From Planctomycetota bacterium (GTDB lineage: Bacteria > Planctomycetota > Planctomycetia > Pirellulales > Pirellulaceae), in NCBI GenBank assembly GCA_014238905.1, contig JABAAE010000006.1:186001-250000 (forward strand): a stretch of DNA of 64,000 nucleotides, written 5' to 3'. Made by a program: the position numbers and the translations under genes. Of this stretch, positions 26,109-34,665 are shown in pieces; position 1 is the first letter of the stretch, and each line of letters opens with the position of its first letter. The notes beneath the pieces were generated by a model. The model was not told where the DNA came from. It saw only the letters and a list, made by a program, of their open reading frames with translations, and did not search any database.

Positions 26109-26639
26109 TCATCGTTCCAACTCGACTCCCAACCCATTTGCAATCCGATTCACAAAATTAAAATAGGCTACAATCGAACAGAGGTCGTGAATTGCCAAAT
26201 CCGTCATACCGGAATTACGCAATTCCACAACATCTGTCTCCAAAATTTCAGAAGGAGTCAGACTCAGTTTGGTGGCGTATTGCATCATTTTCGATTCCAA
26301 TTTCCCAAATTCATACTCGGCCCCATCCGACATAATAGAGCTGATTTTCAAATCAATTTCCTGGTCACTCAAACCTTGAGCGTTCAACAGCTTTTTCAAG
26401 CCGCGACTGTGATGAACAATTCAGTAATGACATTGATTGTCAGCAGAAACCCGTATGGCTACTAATTCACGTTGAATTGGAGTTAAAGCCGAATCCCCGT
26501 GCATTAGTTCAAGATAAAGTTCATGGTGCAATTTCATGACCCGCGGATGCACGCGATGTATCTTGAGAATGTTATCATCGTCATTGATGCGTTGGGAAAC
26601 CGGAATCAGATCTGCTGAAGAATATGAAATAAATGCCAT
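26109..26639 (-). CDS. AhpD-like peroxidase-related selenoprotein, UGA read as selenocysteine
   Basis: Encodes 176 residues if the TGA at 26421-26423 is read through as selenocysteine (residue 73). The carboxymuconolactone decarboxylase/AhpD fold is clear: ALTPIQRELVAIRVSADNQ, then C70-H-Y-U73-I-V-H-H, and a C-terminal YFNFVNRIANGLGVELE typical of peroxidase-related AhpD-like proteins. In cysteine homologues the active site is CHYCxxHH, so the TGA replaces exactly the second catalytic Cys. The frame is unbroken on both sides and the second half has no independent ribosome binding site. A hairpin fitting a bacterial SECIS lies 17-34 bases after the TGA. Such proteins act in thiol-dependent peroxide reduction. 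The gene is divergent from the PSD1 gene. AhpD-like selenoproteins are known from marine bacteria, and a nonsense mutation is the alternative. Confidence 0.88.
26387..26404 (-). promoter_or_regulatory. Candidate bacterial SECIS element of the AhpD-like gene
   Basis: Starting 17 bases after the TGA, GCGGCTT pairs with AAGCTGT in a 7-bp stem (two G-U pairs) around the tetraloop GAAA. The loop's first base is G, 24 bases from the TGA, within the expected 16-37. Stem length and the G at the loop start match the bSECIS consensus used in family searches. No folding program was run. Confidence 0.65.
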
Positions 26640-26757
26640 GAGTCATCCATTCGTTAAAATGATAATGAGTGCCATCGTGGGCGGAACTACTGTCTTTATC
26701 GAAAACATCGTCGGTTTCGGCTACCATAAGTGGAAAACACCTCGAATGGCTTAACAA

Positions 26758-29406
26758 ATGGCGAATCGCACCATTAAATTACTAGTGCTGTTGATCCTCT
26801 CAACAATGATAACTGCTTCATCAGCGGATGATTCAGTTTCGTTCAGCAGAGATATCGCGCCGATTCTGGCAGCGAATTGCTACCAGTGCCATGGTCCAGA
26901 TGCATCCAAACGGGAAACTGAATTTCGGCTGGATGACGAAAAAATAGCCAACGAGATTTTAGCTTCTGGAAAAAAAGCGATCGTACCCGGAAGTATCAAA
27001 TCAAGCGAACTCTTCCAAAGAATGTTGGCCGAGGACGAATCACGGATGCCTCCCGCCGATTCAGGCCGTCAGCTTTCTGCAAAAGAAATCCAAATGATTC
27101 GGCTCTGGATAGAACAAGGGGCAACATGGGATGCCCATTGGGCGTTTCGCCGATTAAGAAAACCCTCAGTGCCCCATGTCAACAATCCTGGTTGGGCCAA
27201 CAATGCAATCGATCATTTTGTACTTGCCAAACTCGAAAAAAACAATCTAACGCCAGCCTTATCGGCTGACACCGATGATCTTTGGCGCCGAATCCATATC
27301 GATGTCACGGGCTTGCTTCCTGAGGCACCAGTCCCTGGAGAGCCATTCTCTTTAACGTATCCCCAACTGGTTGACCGCTTACTTTCATCGCCTCGATTTG
27401 GTGAAAAGTGGGGGCGGCATTGGCTGGATATTGCCAGGTATTCAGACTCCAACGGGGCAGACGAAAACCACTATTATCCGAATGCTTTTCATTACCGGGA
27501 TTGGGTCATCCAAGCGATTAACACCGATCTTGCATTTGACAGGTTCGTCGCCCAACAGATCGCAGGCGACGCATTGGTTACCAAGAACGACCCAATGCCA
27601 ATGATCGCCACTGGCTATCTTGCAATTGGACTAAAGATCCTTGCAGAACAGGATGCCGAAAAAAAACGCATGGACATCATCGATGAACAACTCGATACGC
27701 TAGGCCAGACTTTTCTTGGCCTGAGCATTGCGTGCGCAAGATGTCATGATCACAAATTCGATCCCATTACCGCAAAAGACTATTACGCGATGGCGGGTAT
27801 CCTTTACAGTTCAACGTTGGCTGATCAACCTTTAAAAAGTGCCGATTTCCTAGCACGTTCATCGATTGCCCAAACCATCGTTACCAACTTGAATCGGCAA
27901 ATAACGACAGCAAATTCCAAATTGAACGTCATGCTGAAAACCGGCGATTTGATCAACCGACAGGCAGAAAAATTCGATCGGGGCAACGTCATCGTTGACA
28001 ATGAAAACTACGGCAAAGAAATCGGAATCATTGGTGACCCAGGCCCGCAGGACAACTACGCCGAATATGACTTTGTGATAGAAAACCCGGGAACTTACAT
28101 CCTTCAGCTCCGCTATGCAGCGTTGAATTCCAGACCTGGTCGGATTCTACTTGACGGCAAAGTCATTAACGATAAGGCAATCTCCAGAACCACCGGCAGC
28201 TGGATGCCCGATTCGCAAACCTGGTTTACCGAATGCCGTTGCGACCTGGCTGAAGGGAAAAATACGATTCGCCTGGAATCCAAGCCTTTGATGTCGCATA
28301 TCGATCAACTCAGGTTAATCAGGACGACCGAAAAGGACGGCTTGGGCACCACGATCAATTTGATTCAGGAGTTGGAGAAAGAGCTGGAAAAAGCTAAAGC
28401 AGCGATGCCCAAACCACCCATGGTCATGGCGATCGCCGATGCAGAAGTGAGCGACTTGGCAATCCACTTACGTGGCAGCCATCTCAATTTAGGGGAAAGT
28501 GTTCCACGCGGATTTCTGCAACGACTCACTCAATCCAACTCCACGCTACCAAGCAATTCCAGTGGCCGGCTTGAATTTGCGAGATGGTTGACAGACCCCA
28601 ATTCAGCTGCTTCTGACTTGGTTGCACGCGTCATCGTCAATCGAATTTGGCATTGGTATTTCGGCAGAGGCCTAGTCGAATCGCCCAATGAATTCGGTCT
28701 GCGCGGCAGCCGTCCCAGCCATCCCGCCTTACTGGATTATTTGGCTGGCCGGCTTTTACAATCCGGCTGGTCGATGAAGAGCATTCATCGGGAAATACTG
28801 CTTTCGAGTACTTATCGAATGTCAACCACTCATAATGGAATATCTTTAGCGGCGACGACACCCTCCGACGGTTATCTTTCAACACATCCGCGCAAGCGAA
28901 TTCCCCCTGAAGTCTTCCGGGATTTACTGTTTCAACTACGTGGGGATTTGGACCTGCGGATGGGTGGCGCTCCTCCCAAAGTTGTTTCTCAGAACCCCTC
29001 CCCGGAGGACTCGCGAAAAAATCAGGAGATATATGACCGCGCTAGACGAAGATCGATTTACCTGCCAATTGTTCGTAGTAACACCTACGATTTATTTACA
29101 AACTTCGATTTTCCGGACGCGTCAGCTTCTGTAGGCAAGCGTTCGGAGACGATTGTCCCTACCCAAGCTCTTTTGATGATGAATGGAATGCTCTTAAAGG
29201 AATCCGCAGCACAAATTACCGAGCGGCTCGATCGTTCTGGAGCCCTCAACGTTCAAGCCGTCTTTCAAGAACTTTTTTCCAGGTCGGTATTGCCAGAAGA
29301 ATCGGCCGTTCTGATGAATTCCCTGGGAAAAAATCCGGACAAAAGCGATTATGAATTGATGGTGCACACCCTTTTGATGTCGAATCAATTCATGTATCAA
29401 AAATAA
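26758..29406 (+). CDS. PSD1-type planctomycete cytochrome c protein (DUF1549/DUF1553)
   Basis: Encodes 882 residues. A signal peptide ends near TASSADD. The first module is PSCyt1 with the haem motif CYQCH (residues 41-45) and FRLDDEKIA. A DUF1549 (PSCyt2) module follows, with RPGWANNAIDHFVLAKLEK-like features and a second CxxCH in CARCHDHKFDP. Between the modules, about residues 415-525, is an inserted beta-rich domain ending IDQLRLI that looks like a carbohydrate-binding module. The C-terminal part is DUF1553 with RVIVNRIWHWYFGRGLV. These proteins are exported and covalently haem-bearing; their substrate is unknown. It is followed by two DUF1501 genes and the Trx selenoprotein gene, with gaps of 47-56 bases. 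The start has no clear ribosome binding site. Confidence 0.93.
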   Translation: MANRTIKLLVLLILSTMITASSADDSVSFSRDIAPILAANCYQCHGPDASKRETEFRLDDEKIANEILASGKKAIVPGSIKSSELFQRMLAEDESRMPPADSGRQLSAKEIQMIRLWIEQGATWDAHWAFRRLRKPSVPHVNNPGWANNAIDHFVLAKLEKNNLTPALSADTDDLWRRIHIDVTGLLPEAPVPGEPFSLTYPQLVDRLLSSPRFGEKWGRHWLDIARYSDSNGADENHYYPNAFHYRDWVIQAINTDLAFDRFVAQQIAGDALVTKNDPMPMIATGYLAIGLKILAEQDAEKKRMDIIDEQLDTLGQTFLGLSIACARCHDHKFDPITAKDYYAMAGILYSSTLADQPLKSADFLARSSIAQTIVTNLNRQITTANSKLNVMLKTGDLINRQAEKFDRGNVIVDNENYGKEIGIIGDPGPQDNYAEYDFVIENPGTYILQLRYAALNSRPGRILLDGKVINDKAISRTTGSWMPDSQTWFTECRCDLAEGKNTIRLESKPLMSHIDQLRLIRTTEKDGLGTTINLIQELEKELEKAKAAMPKPPMVMAIADAEVSDLAIHLRGSHLNLGESVPRGFLQRLTQSNSTLPSNSSGRLEFARWLTDPNSAASDLVARVIVNRIWHWYFGRGLVESPNEFGLRGSRPSHPALLDYLAGRLLQSGWSMKSIHREILLSSTYRMSTTHNGISLAATTPSDGYLSTHPRKRIPPEVFRDLLFQLRGDLDLRMGGAPPKVVSQNPSPEDSRKNQEIYDRARRRSIYLPIVRSNTYDLFTNFDFPDASASVGKRSETIVPTQALLMMNGMLLKESAAQITERLDRSGALNVQAVFQELFSRSVLPEESAVLMNSLGKNPDKSDYELMVHTLLMSNQFMYQK

Positions 29407-29462
29407 AATGGGCTGCCGATCGGACGCAAGTTTTTTTTAAAACCCTTGAACCTACAACAACA

Positions 29463-30974
29463 ATGCCTAAAGTCTCCACAGCACGTGACGGGCAGCCTAT
29501 TGGCAGTTCTCGTCGATCGATTCTAAAATCCACTGCCGTCGGGTTTGGGCATCTTGCTATGGTCGACTTGTTAATGCGTGATTCGACGGCAAGCAACCGT
29601 TTTTCCCCAGGACCAAAAGTTGGATTGATCGACGACAATTCAACCCTTGTCGAAAAGCCGCCGATGTTCCCGGGCAGAGCCAAACGTGTCATTTTTCTGT
29701 TCATGCATGGCGGACCGTCTCATGTCGACACCTTCGATCCCAAGCCGCAGCTTGCAAAGTTTGATGGAAAACCATTACCGTTTGAAGGCGCACGGGTAAA
29801 GTTCGCCGCCCGGGGGAATCTAATGAAATCTCCCTGGAAATTTCGAAAAGTGGGGGCCAGCGGGCTACCCATGAGCGAACTTTGGCAACACTTGCCTGAG
29901 GTTGCCGATGATCTTTGCATGATTCATTCCCTCTGCGATACCAACGTTGCTCACGGCGGAGCGTGCATGAAGTTACATACCGGGCATGAAAGCCTCGTGC
30001 GGCCAAGCATGGGTTCCTGGGTCAGCTACGGCTTGGGCACAGAAAACCAGAATCTCCCCAGCTTTATTACGATCTGCCCAACCTCACTCCATGGCGGTGT
30101 GAATAATTTTGGAGCTTCTTTTTTGCCGACCATTCACCAAGGCGTCCCGTTCGGCACTCCGGGCTACCCCAACAAAATGGCAGATCAAGCTCGTTTCGCC
30201 TACGTCGACAATGGCGCCAATTCACTCCAGCAACAACAAAAGCAGATTGACCTTCTGAAATCTCTGCACGCAATTGAAAGTGCTGGGAATAACTCAAATA
30301 AAGAGATGTTAAGCCGTTTAGACGGTCGACTACGCTCATTCGAACTAGCTTTTAGAATGCAAGCGGCAGCTCCAGAAGCAGTTGATGTCTCCACTGAAAC
30401 CACCGCTACGCGTCAACTTTATGGCCTTGATTCGCCCGATACAAGGAACTTTGGTCTGCAATGTCTATTGGCTCGTCGATTCGCCGAACGTGGCGTTCGT
30501 TTTATTCAAGTCAGCCACGCGAATAGCCTGAGTTTCAATAATGAGCAATGGGATCAACATTCTCATTTGGTAAAGGGCCACTCGATCAATTGCCGTCAGA
30601 TTGATTTGCCCATCACGGCTTTGATAAAAGACCTTAAACAAAGAGGGCTACTGGAAGACACACTGGTCATCTGGGGCGGTGAGTTTGGTCGAACACCGAC
30701 ATCACAAACCTCAAAACCAGTGGGACGTGACCACCATCCACAAGGATTTACGATGTGGATGGCTGGCGGCGGCGTTAAACCCGGATTTCGTTATGGCGCA
30801 ACCGATGAATTCGGTTATTATGCAGTCCACAACCGATGCACTATTCATGACTGGCACGCTACGATTTTGCATTTAATGGGGCTTGATCATGAACGGCTAA
30901 CGATCCCGTATTCAGGCCGTAATTTTCGGTTAACCGATGTTTCTGGCACTGTCGCCAAAGACATTCTGGCATAA
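29463..30974 (+). CDS. DUF1501 protein, first copy
   Basis: Encodes 503 residues. The N terminus has a twin-arginine-like signal (SSRRSILKSTAVGFGHL). DUF1501 signatures are visible: FMHGGPSHVDTFDPKPQ near residue 80, GGEFGRTPTSQ and GRDHHPQGFTMWMAGGG near residue 420. The domain is related to the alkaline phosphatase/sulfatase fold and is nearly always next to PSD1 proteins in planctomycetes. Its reaction is unproved. The gene follows the PSD1 gene by 56 bases and precedes a second DUF1501 gene by 47 bases, so it is probably in the same operon. Confidence 0.92.
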   Translation: MPKVSTARDGQPIGSSRRSILKSTAVGFGHLAMVDLLMRDSTASNRFSPGPKVGLIDDNSTLVEKPPMFPGRAKRVIFLFMHGGPSHVDTFDPKPQLAKFDGKPLPFEGARVKFAARGNLMKSPWKFRKVGASGLPMSELWQHLPEVADDLCMIHSLCDTNVAHGGACMKLHTGHESLVRPSMGSWVSYGLGTENQNLPSFITICPTSLHGGVNNFGASFLPTIHQGVPFGTPGYPNKMADQARFAYVDNGANSLQQQQKQIDLLKSLHAIESAGNNSNKEMLSRLDGRLRSFELAFRMQAAAPEAVDVSTETTATRQLYGLDSPDTRNFGLQCLLARRFAERGVRFIQVSHANSLSFNNEQWDQHSHLVKGHSINCRQIDLPITALIKDLKQRGLLEDTLVIWGGEFGRTPTSQTSKPVGRDHHPQGFTMWMAGGGVKPGFRYGATDEFGYYAVHNRCTIHDWHATILHLMGLDHERLTIPYSGRNFRLTDVSGTVAKDILA

Positions 30975-31021
30975 ACTATCTCCGTTTTTTTCCCGGCCTG
31001 ATCCCTCTAGAAAACAAGCGT

Positions 31022-32536
31022 ATGAAAGCTGACAGAAGGGGCAATTCGACGTCAAGGAGTCCACATGAAGACGCGTTAAGCCGACAAACCAGAAGACAGT
31101 TTTTTGGAAAGTCAGCCACCGGTGTCGGGGTGGCAGCGCTTTCGACGATGCTCAACGAATCCCAGGCAGCGGCCCAGCCCAGAAGATCGATTGGGGGACA
31201 GAAAGAATCAAATTCTGGCATAACCGGCCTGCCCCACGCAGCTGGGAAAGCAAAAAATGTCATTTACCTTTTCATGAATGGCGCGCCCACTCATGTAGAT
31301 CTTTTCGATTACAAACCGGAAATCTACCGACAACATGGCAAACCGGTACCGAATTCGTTCTTCCAGGGCAAACGATTTTCCACCATGACAGGAAATCCAT
31401 CCGGAAAGGTCATGTTGCAGCCAGTGGAGCCGTTTCAAAGACATGGAGAGTCGGGAGCTTGGGTCAGTAATTTCATGCCCTACACCGCCGGAATCGTCGA
31501 TGATCTTTGCTTTATCAAAAGCATGTATACCGAACAGGTCAATCACGCCCCTGCGGTCAACTTTTTTTTAACCGGTGCGGAAATGGCAGGGCGGCCAACA
31601 GTTGGCGCCTGGCTCACTTACGGTCTTGGCAGCGAAACCAAAAACCTTCCTGGCTACGTGGTGATGACCAGTGTCAGCAAAGGAACGACTTGCGGACAAA
31701 TTTTTTATGATTTTTATTGGGGAAGCGGATTCCTTCCCTCAAGATATCAAGGTGTCAAATTCCGCGGAGGTGGTGATCCAGTACTCTATCTTTCCAACCC
31801 GAAAGGGGTTTCCAGCGTGATGCGCCGCGAGGCGTTAGACGAAATGGCACGTTTGAATCAGCTTCAATATCAAAGGGTACAGGACCCCGAAATCCTGACA
31901 CGCATCGCTCAATACGAAATGGCCTACAAGATGCAAACCAGCGTTCCCGAATTAACCGATTTCAGTCAGGAACCACAACATGTTCTTGACATGTACGGGC
32001 CTTCGGTAAGGGAAAGAGGAACGTTTGCCTATAACTGCCTGATGGCCCGTCGACTCATTGAGCGTGGAACTCGGTTTGTACAGGTAATGCATGCGGGTTG
32101 GGACCAGCATAATAGCCTTACCACCGAACTTTACACTCAATGTAAGGACACCGATCAACCGTCAGCAGCCTTGGTGAGAGACCTTAAACAACGGGGTCTT
32201 CTTGATGACACCATCGTGATTTGGGGTGGGGAGTTTGGTCGCACCCCCTTTCTACAGGGAGATTTGACGAACCGAAAGAGATGGGGTCGTGACCATCATC
32301 CTCATGCGTTTACGATGTGGGTCGCCGGAGGTGGATTCCGACCGGGACACAGCCATGGCAGTTCCGATGAACTGGCAATGAATGCGGCACTCGATAAAGT
32401 CCATGTACACGACTTCCAAGCAACCCTTCTCCATCAGATGGGGATCGACCACGAACAACTGACATTCAAACATCAGGGCCGGCGATACCGCCTAACCGAT
32501 GTACACGGTAAAATAATTAGCGACATCCTTTCCTAG
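31022..32536 (+). CDS. DUF1501 protein, second copy
   Basis: Encodes 504 residues. A twin-arginine signal is clear (TRRQFFGKSATGVGVAALST), about 20 residues from the start. Signatures: FMNGAPTHVDLFDYKPE, WGGEFGRTPFLQGD and GRDHHPHAFTMWVAGGGF. It is a paralogue of the preceding gene, clearly diverged, not a recent duplication. Both probably fold and mature with their cofactor in the cytoplasm and are exported by Tat. It is followed 48 bases later by the thioredoxin-fold selenoprotein gene. Confidence 0.92.
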   Translation: MKADRRGNSTSRSPHEDALSRQTRRQFFGKSATGVGVAALSTMLNESQAAAQPRRSIGGQKESNSGITGLPHAAGKAKNVIYLFMNGAPTHVDLFDYKPEIYRQHGKPVPNSFFQGKRFSTMTGNPSGKVMLQPVEPFQRHGESGAWVSNFMPYTAGIVDDLCFIKSMYTEQVNHAPAVNFFLTGAEMAGRPTVGAWLTYGLGSETKNLPGYVVMTSVSKGTTCGQIFYDFYWGSGFLPSRYQGVKFRGGGDPVLYLSNPKGVSSVMRREALDEMARLNQLQYQRVQDPEILTRIAQYEMAYKMQTSVPELTDFSQEPQHVLDMYGPSVRERGTFAYNCLMARRLIERGTRFVQVMHAGWDQHNSLTTELYTQCKDTDQPSAALVRDLKQRGLLDDTIVIWGGEFGRTPFLQGDLTNRKRWGRDHHPHAFTMWVAGGGFRPGHSHGSSDELAMNAALDKVHVHDFQATLLHQMGIDHEQLTFKHQGRRYRLTDVHGKIISDILS

Positions 32537-32584
32537 CAGGATACAAGTCCTGACAGGATGCAAACTATCACCAATGAGAATCCT

Positions 32585-33733
32585 ATGATGAAAAATCGTC
32601 ACGTTACTTTCTGGGCGTTTTTTTTCCCGTCAATCCTGATATTAAGTCAAGCGAACGCTCAACTTAATCTGGCTGAGGCTGAAAAGATCTCCAAAGAATC
32701 GGGACGCACGATGTTCGTAGTGGCTGGCAAAAAAACGTGACCTCCTTGCCAGGCGTTGCTAAGTCGGTTGAATTCCGAAAAACAGCTATCGCCGTTGGTG
32801 TCACAGTTTGTGCCCCTCAAAGTGGATACATCTAGTCCTGAATGGCAATCCTTGGAACGTAAGTATCGAAGTGGTGGTTCAGCAATCCCGATCATTTACG
32901 TGATTAGAGCCGACGGGCAAAAACTCTATGCCAAGAGCGGTTCGTTACCCGGCGAGCAACTTTATCAATTGATGACAGCAGCCATCAAGGAGATGGGACG
33001 GACGTTGTCGGCCACCGAAGCCCAATTACTGGCCGGCATTAACTCGGAAATTGAGTCCTCGCTGGCCGACGACAATCTCCAACTGACTGCCACCGGTTTT
33101 CGGAAACTCAAAAAACTGGGAGATTTCGGGGCCATTCCCAGTTATGCAAAAGAAGCCGTCCGCAGTAATGCGTTGGCATCTCAATTTTCCGATTCGGTAG
33201 ATAAAAAAATTGACGAAATAAAGGCTAATCTCGCCAAGGAAAACGACAAGGAAAAGTTTTTTGTTTCCGCGGTAGCTACCAGTCAGCTGAAGACAGCGGT
33301 AGGTAATTTCGGGGCATTCAAGATTAAAATCAATGACTTGGACCGCCAACTGAGGGCCAAGTCTCAGCATAAAGACCTGCTTACGACTGCCAAACAAGTG
33401 GCTTCGGCGATGGGTAAAATCTCTCACAAGTCATCCTCGGTAAGAATCCGCGCCAATCAATCTCTAAAAAAACTGGCGGACGAGAATCCAAGCCCGATCG
33501 TCGTAAAATTTATCGATTCCATTCTTTCGGACGTCGAGGACAAACCGGAGAGACCTTCGAATTTACTTCGCAAATGGACATCCAATGACGGTAAATTTGC
33601 TATCGAGGCCAAATTCCTCGGTGTCAGCAACGGTGACATCCGATTGGAAAGGAAAAATGGCGAAGTTATTCTTGTGCCTCTGAGCAGATTAAGTGATGCC
33701 GATAAAGAGTTTCTTGATAGTAAACATCAATAA
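32585..33733 (+). CDS. Exported thioredoxin-fold selenoprotein with a C-terminal SHD1 domain
   Basis: Encodes 382 residues if the TGA at 32738-32740 is read as selenocysteine (residue 52). A signal peptide is followed by the thioredoxin-like region NLAEAEKISKESGRTMFVVA, then K-K-T-U-P-P-C-Q, then QFVPLKVD and a beta strand with cis-Pro in AIPIIYVIRADG. The family motif CPPC is thus UPPC. The frame is open from 32558 to 33733 apart from this TGA. After a helical middle, the last 55 residues (RKWTSNDGKFAIEAKFLGV onward, ending VPLSRLSDADKEFL) fit an SLA1 homology 1 (SHD1) domain. The ATGs at 32585 and 32588 are preferred over 32558. It is the last gene of the PSD1-DUF1501 cluster. It may be a periplasmic thiol-disulfide enzyme; specificity unknown. 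Confidence 0.87.
32745..32778 (+). promoter_or_regulatory. Candidate bacterial SECIS region of the Trx-like gene
   Basis: Two alternative hairpins follow the TGA. One pairs CTTGC (32745-32749) with GCTAAG (32758-32763), with a bulged T and a loop holding GG, which resembles the E. coli fdhF element but sits closer to the TGA than usual. The other pairs TCGG (32764-32767) with CCGA (32775-32778) around TTGAATT, placing a G at +30. I cannot tell which is used. Confidence 0.45.
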
Positions 33734-34128
33734 GCAGTGTTCTTCACTCAACGTTGATTTGACCTAACGACGACGATGTAGGTTTTTCCTGAACAAGTCA
33801 CAACGAATCTGTGGACATTGGAAGCGCCGGACAAGGATATCAATTCATCCTGATTCCACCCTCAGATGGGGCGGAAAACTAAAACCCATCGCACACTTGT
33901 GTCGATGGCAACCCAACCTGGTGACAACTCAAACCTGTCTACGAATCCAAGCCTGAGTAATCCCTCTCATCAAGATGTAAAAAGAATTAACGCCCCGGAG
34001 TCTGCAATTTCCATCGAAAGACATGGAAAGACATTGAAAATCTCGACGAGATTGCATTCGCGGCGGGCATTCGTTAATCTTCTTCGGTTTACACGGTATG
34101 AACTCTAGATTTCAACTGGAAAAATCAG
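33734..34128. other. Intergenic region upstream of moaC
   Basis: About 400 bases. A frame at 33866-34108 has no protein character I recognise. GGAAAA lies about 8 bases before the moaC start. No terminator is evident after the selenoprotein gene. Confidence 0.4.
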
Positions 34129-34608
34129 ATGGCGGAATTTTCGCATTTCGACGATCAAGGCCGGACTCGAATGGTGGACGTGGACGCCAAGCCTGTCACC
34201 GAACGAATCGCGCGGGCCAGCGCCCACACGTCCATGAACCCGGACACTTTGTCGAGAATCAAGGAGCGGGATTTTGCCAAGGGCGACGTGCTCGAAGTTG
34301 CTCGCTTGGCAGCGATCATGGGTGCAAAGGAAACCTCTAGACTCATTCCTCTTTGCCATCCAATCCCCCTCTCCAGCGTTGAAATCGATTTTAGTTTTCC
34401 CGACAATTCGACCGTTCGGGTGGAGGCAACGGTGAGAGTTTCAGCGAAAACGGGTGTCGAGATGGAAGCCATGACGGCGGTCACAGTGGCAAGTCTGACC
34501 ATTTACGACATGTGCAAATCAGCAGATCGTCAAATTGTCATTGGTAGTGTTCAGCTGGAAGAAAAAATCGGAGGGAAATCCGGTCATTTTATCCGCAGTA
34601 CTGCATGA
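34129..34608 (+). CDS. moaC: Cyclic pyranopterin monophosphate synthase MoaC
   Basis: Encodes 159 residues, normal for MoaC. It converts the MoaA product 3',8-cyclo-GTP to cyclic pyranopterin monophosphate in molybdenum cofactor synthesis. The motifs MVDVDAKPVTERIARA, KGDVLEVARLAAIMGAK, LIPLCHPIPL, AKTGVEMEAMTAV and the catalytic YDMCKSADR are complete. No other moa gene is nearby. A GGA-containing ribosome binding site precedes the start. It may be co-transcribed with the polyprenyl synthase gene 57 bases downstream, though their functions do not connect. Confidence 0.96.
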   Translation: MAEFSHFDDQGRTRMVDVDAKPVTERIARASAHTSMNPDTLSRIKERDFAKGDVLEVARLAAIMGAKETSRLIPLCHPIPLSSVEIDFSFPDNSTVRVEATVRVSAKTGVEMEAMTAVTVASLTIYDMCKSADRQIVIGSVQLEEKIGGKSGHFIRSTA

Positions 34609-34665
34609 AACAAATTGAAAGGCCTAGCTCGGATCGACACCGGTTCGTCTTCTTAAAAATAAACC

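Noticed and set aside
26109..26639. Reading the AhpD-like gene as a pseudogene broken by a nonsense mutation
   Set aside because: The TGA falls exactly on a catalytic cysteine codon, the frame continues with intact conserved motifs to the C terminus, and a second gene shows the same pattern. Not strictly excluded without genome data.
26536..26754. Plus-strand frame ending 3 bases before the PSD1 start
   Set aside because: Lies antisense to the selenoprotein N terminus and has no family or ribosome binding site; kept in mind only because of the close spacing.
33866..34108. 80-residue frame before moaC
   Set aside because: Composition looks random and no start signal is visible.
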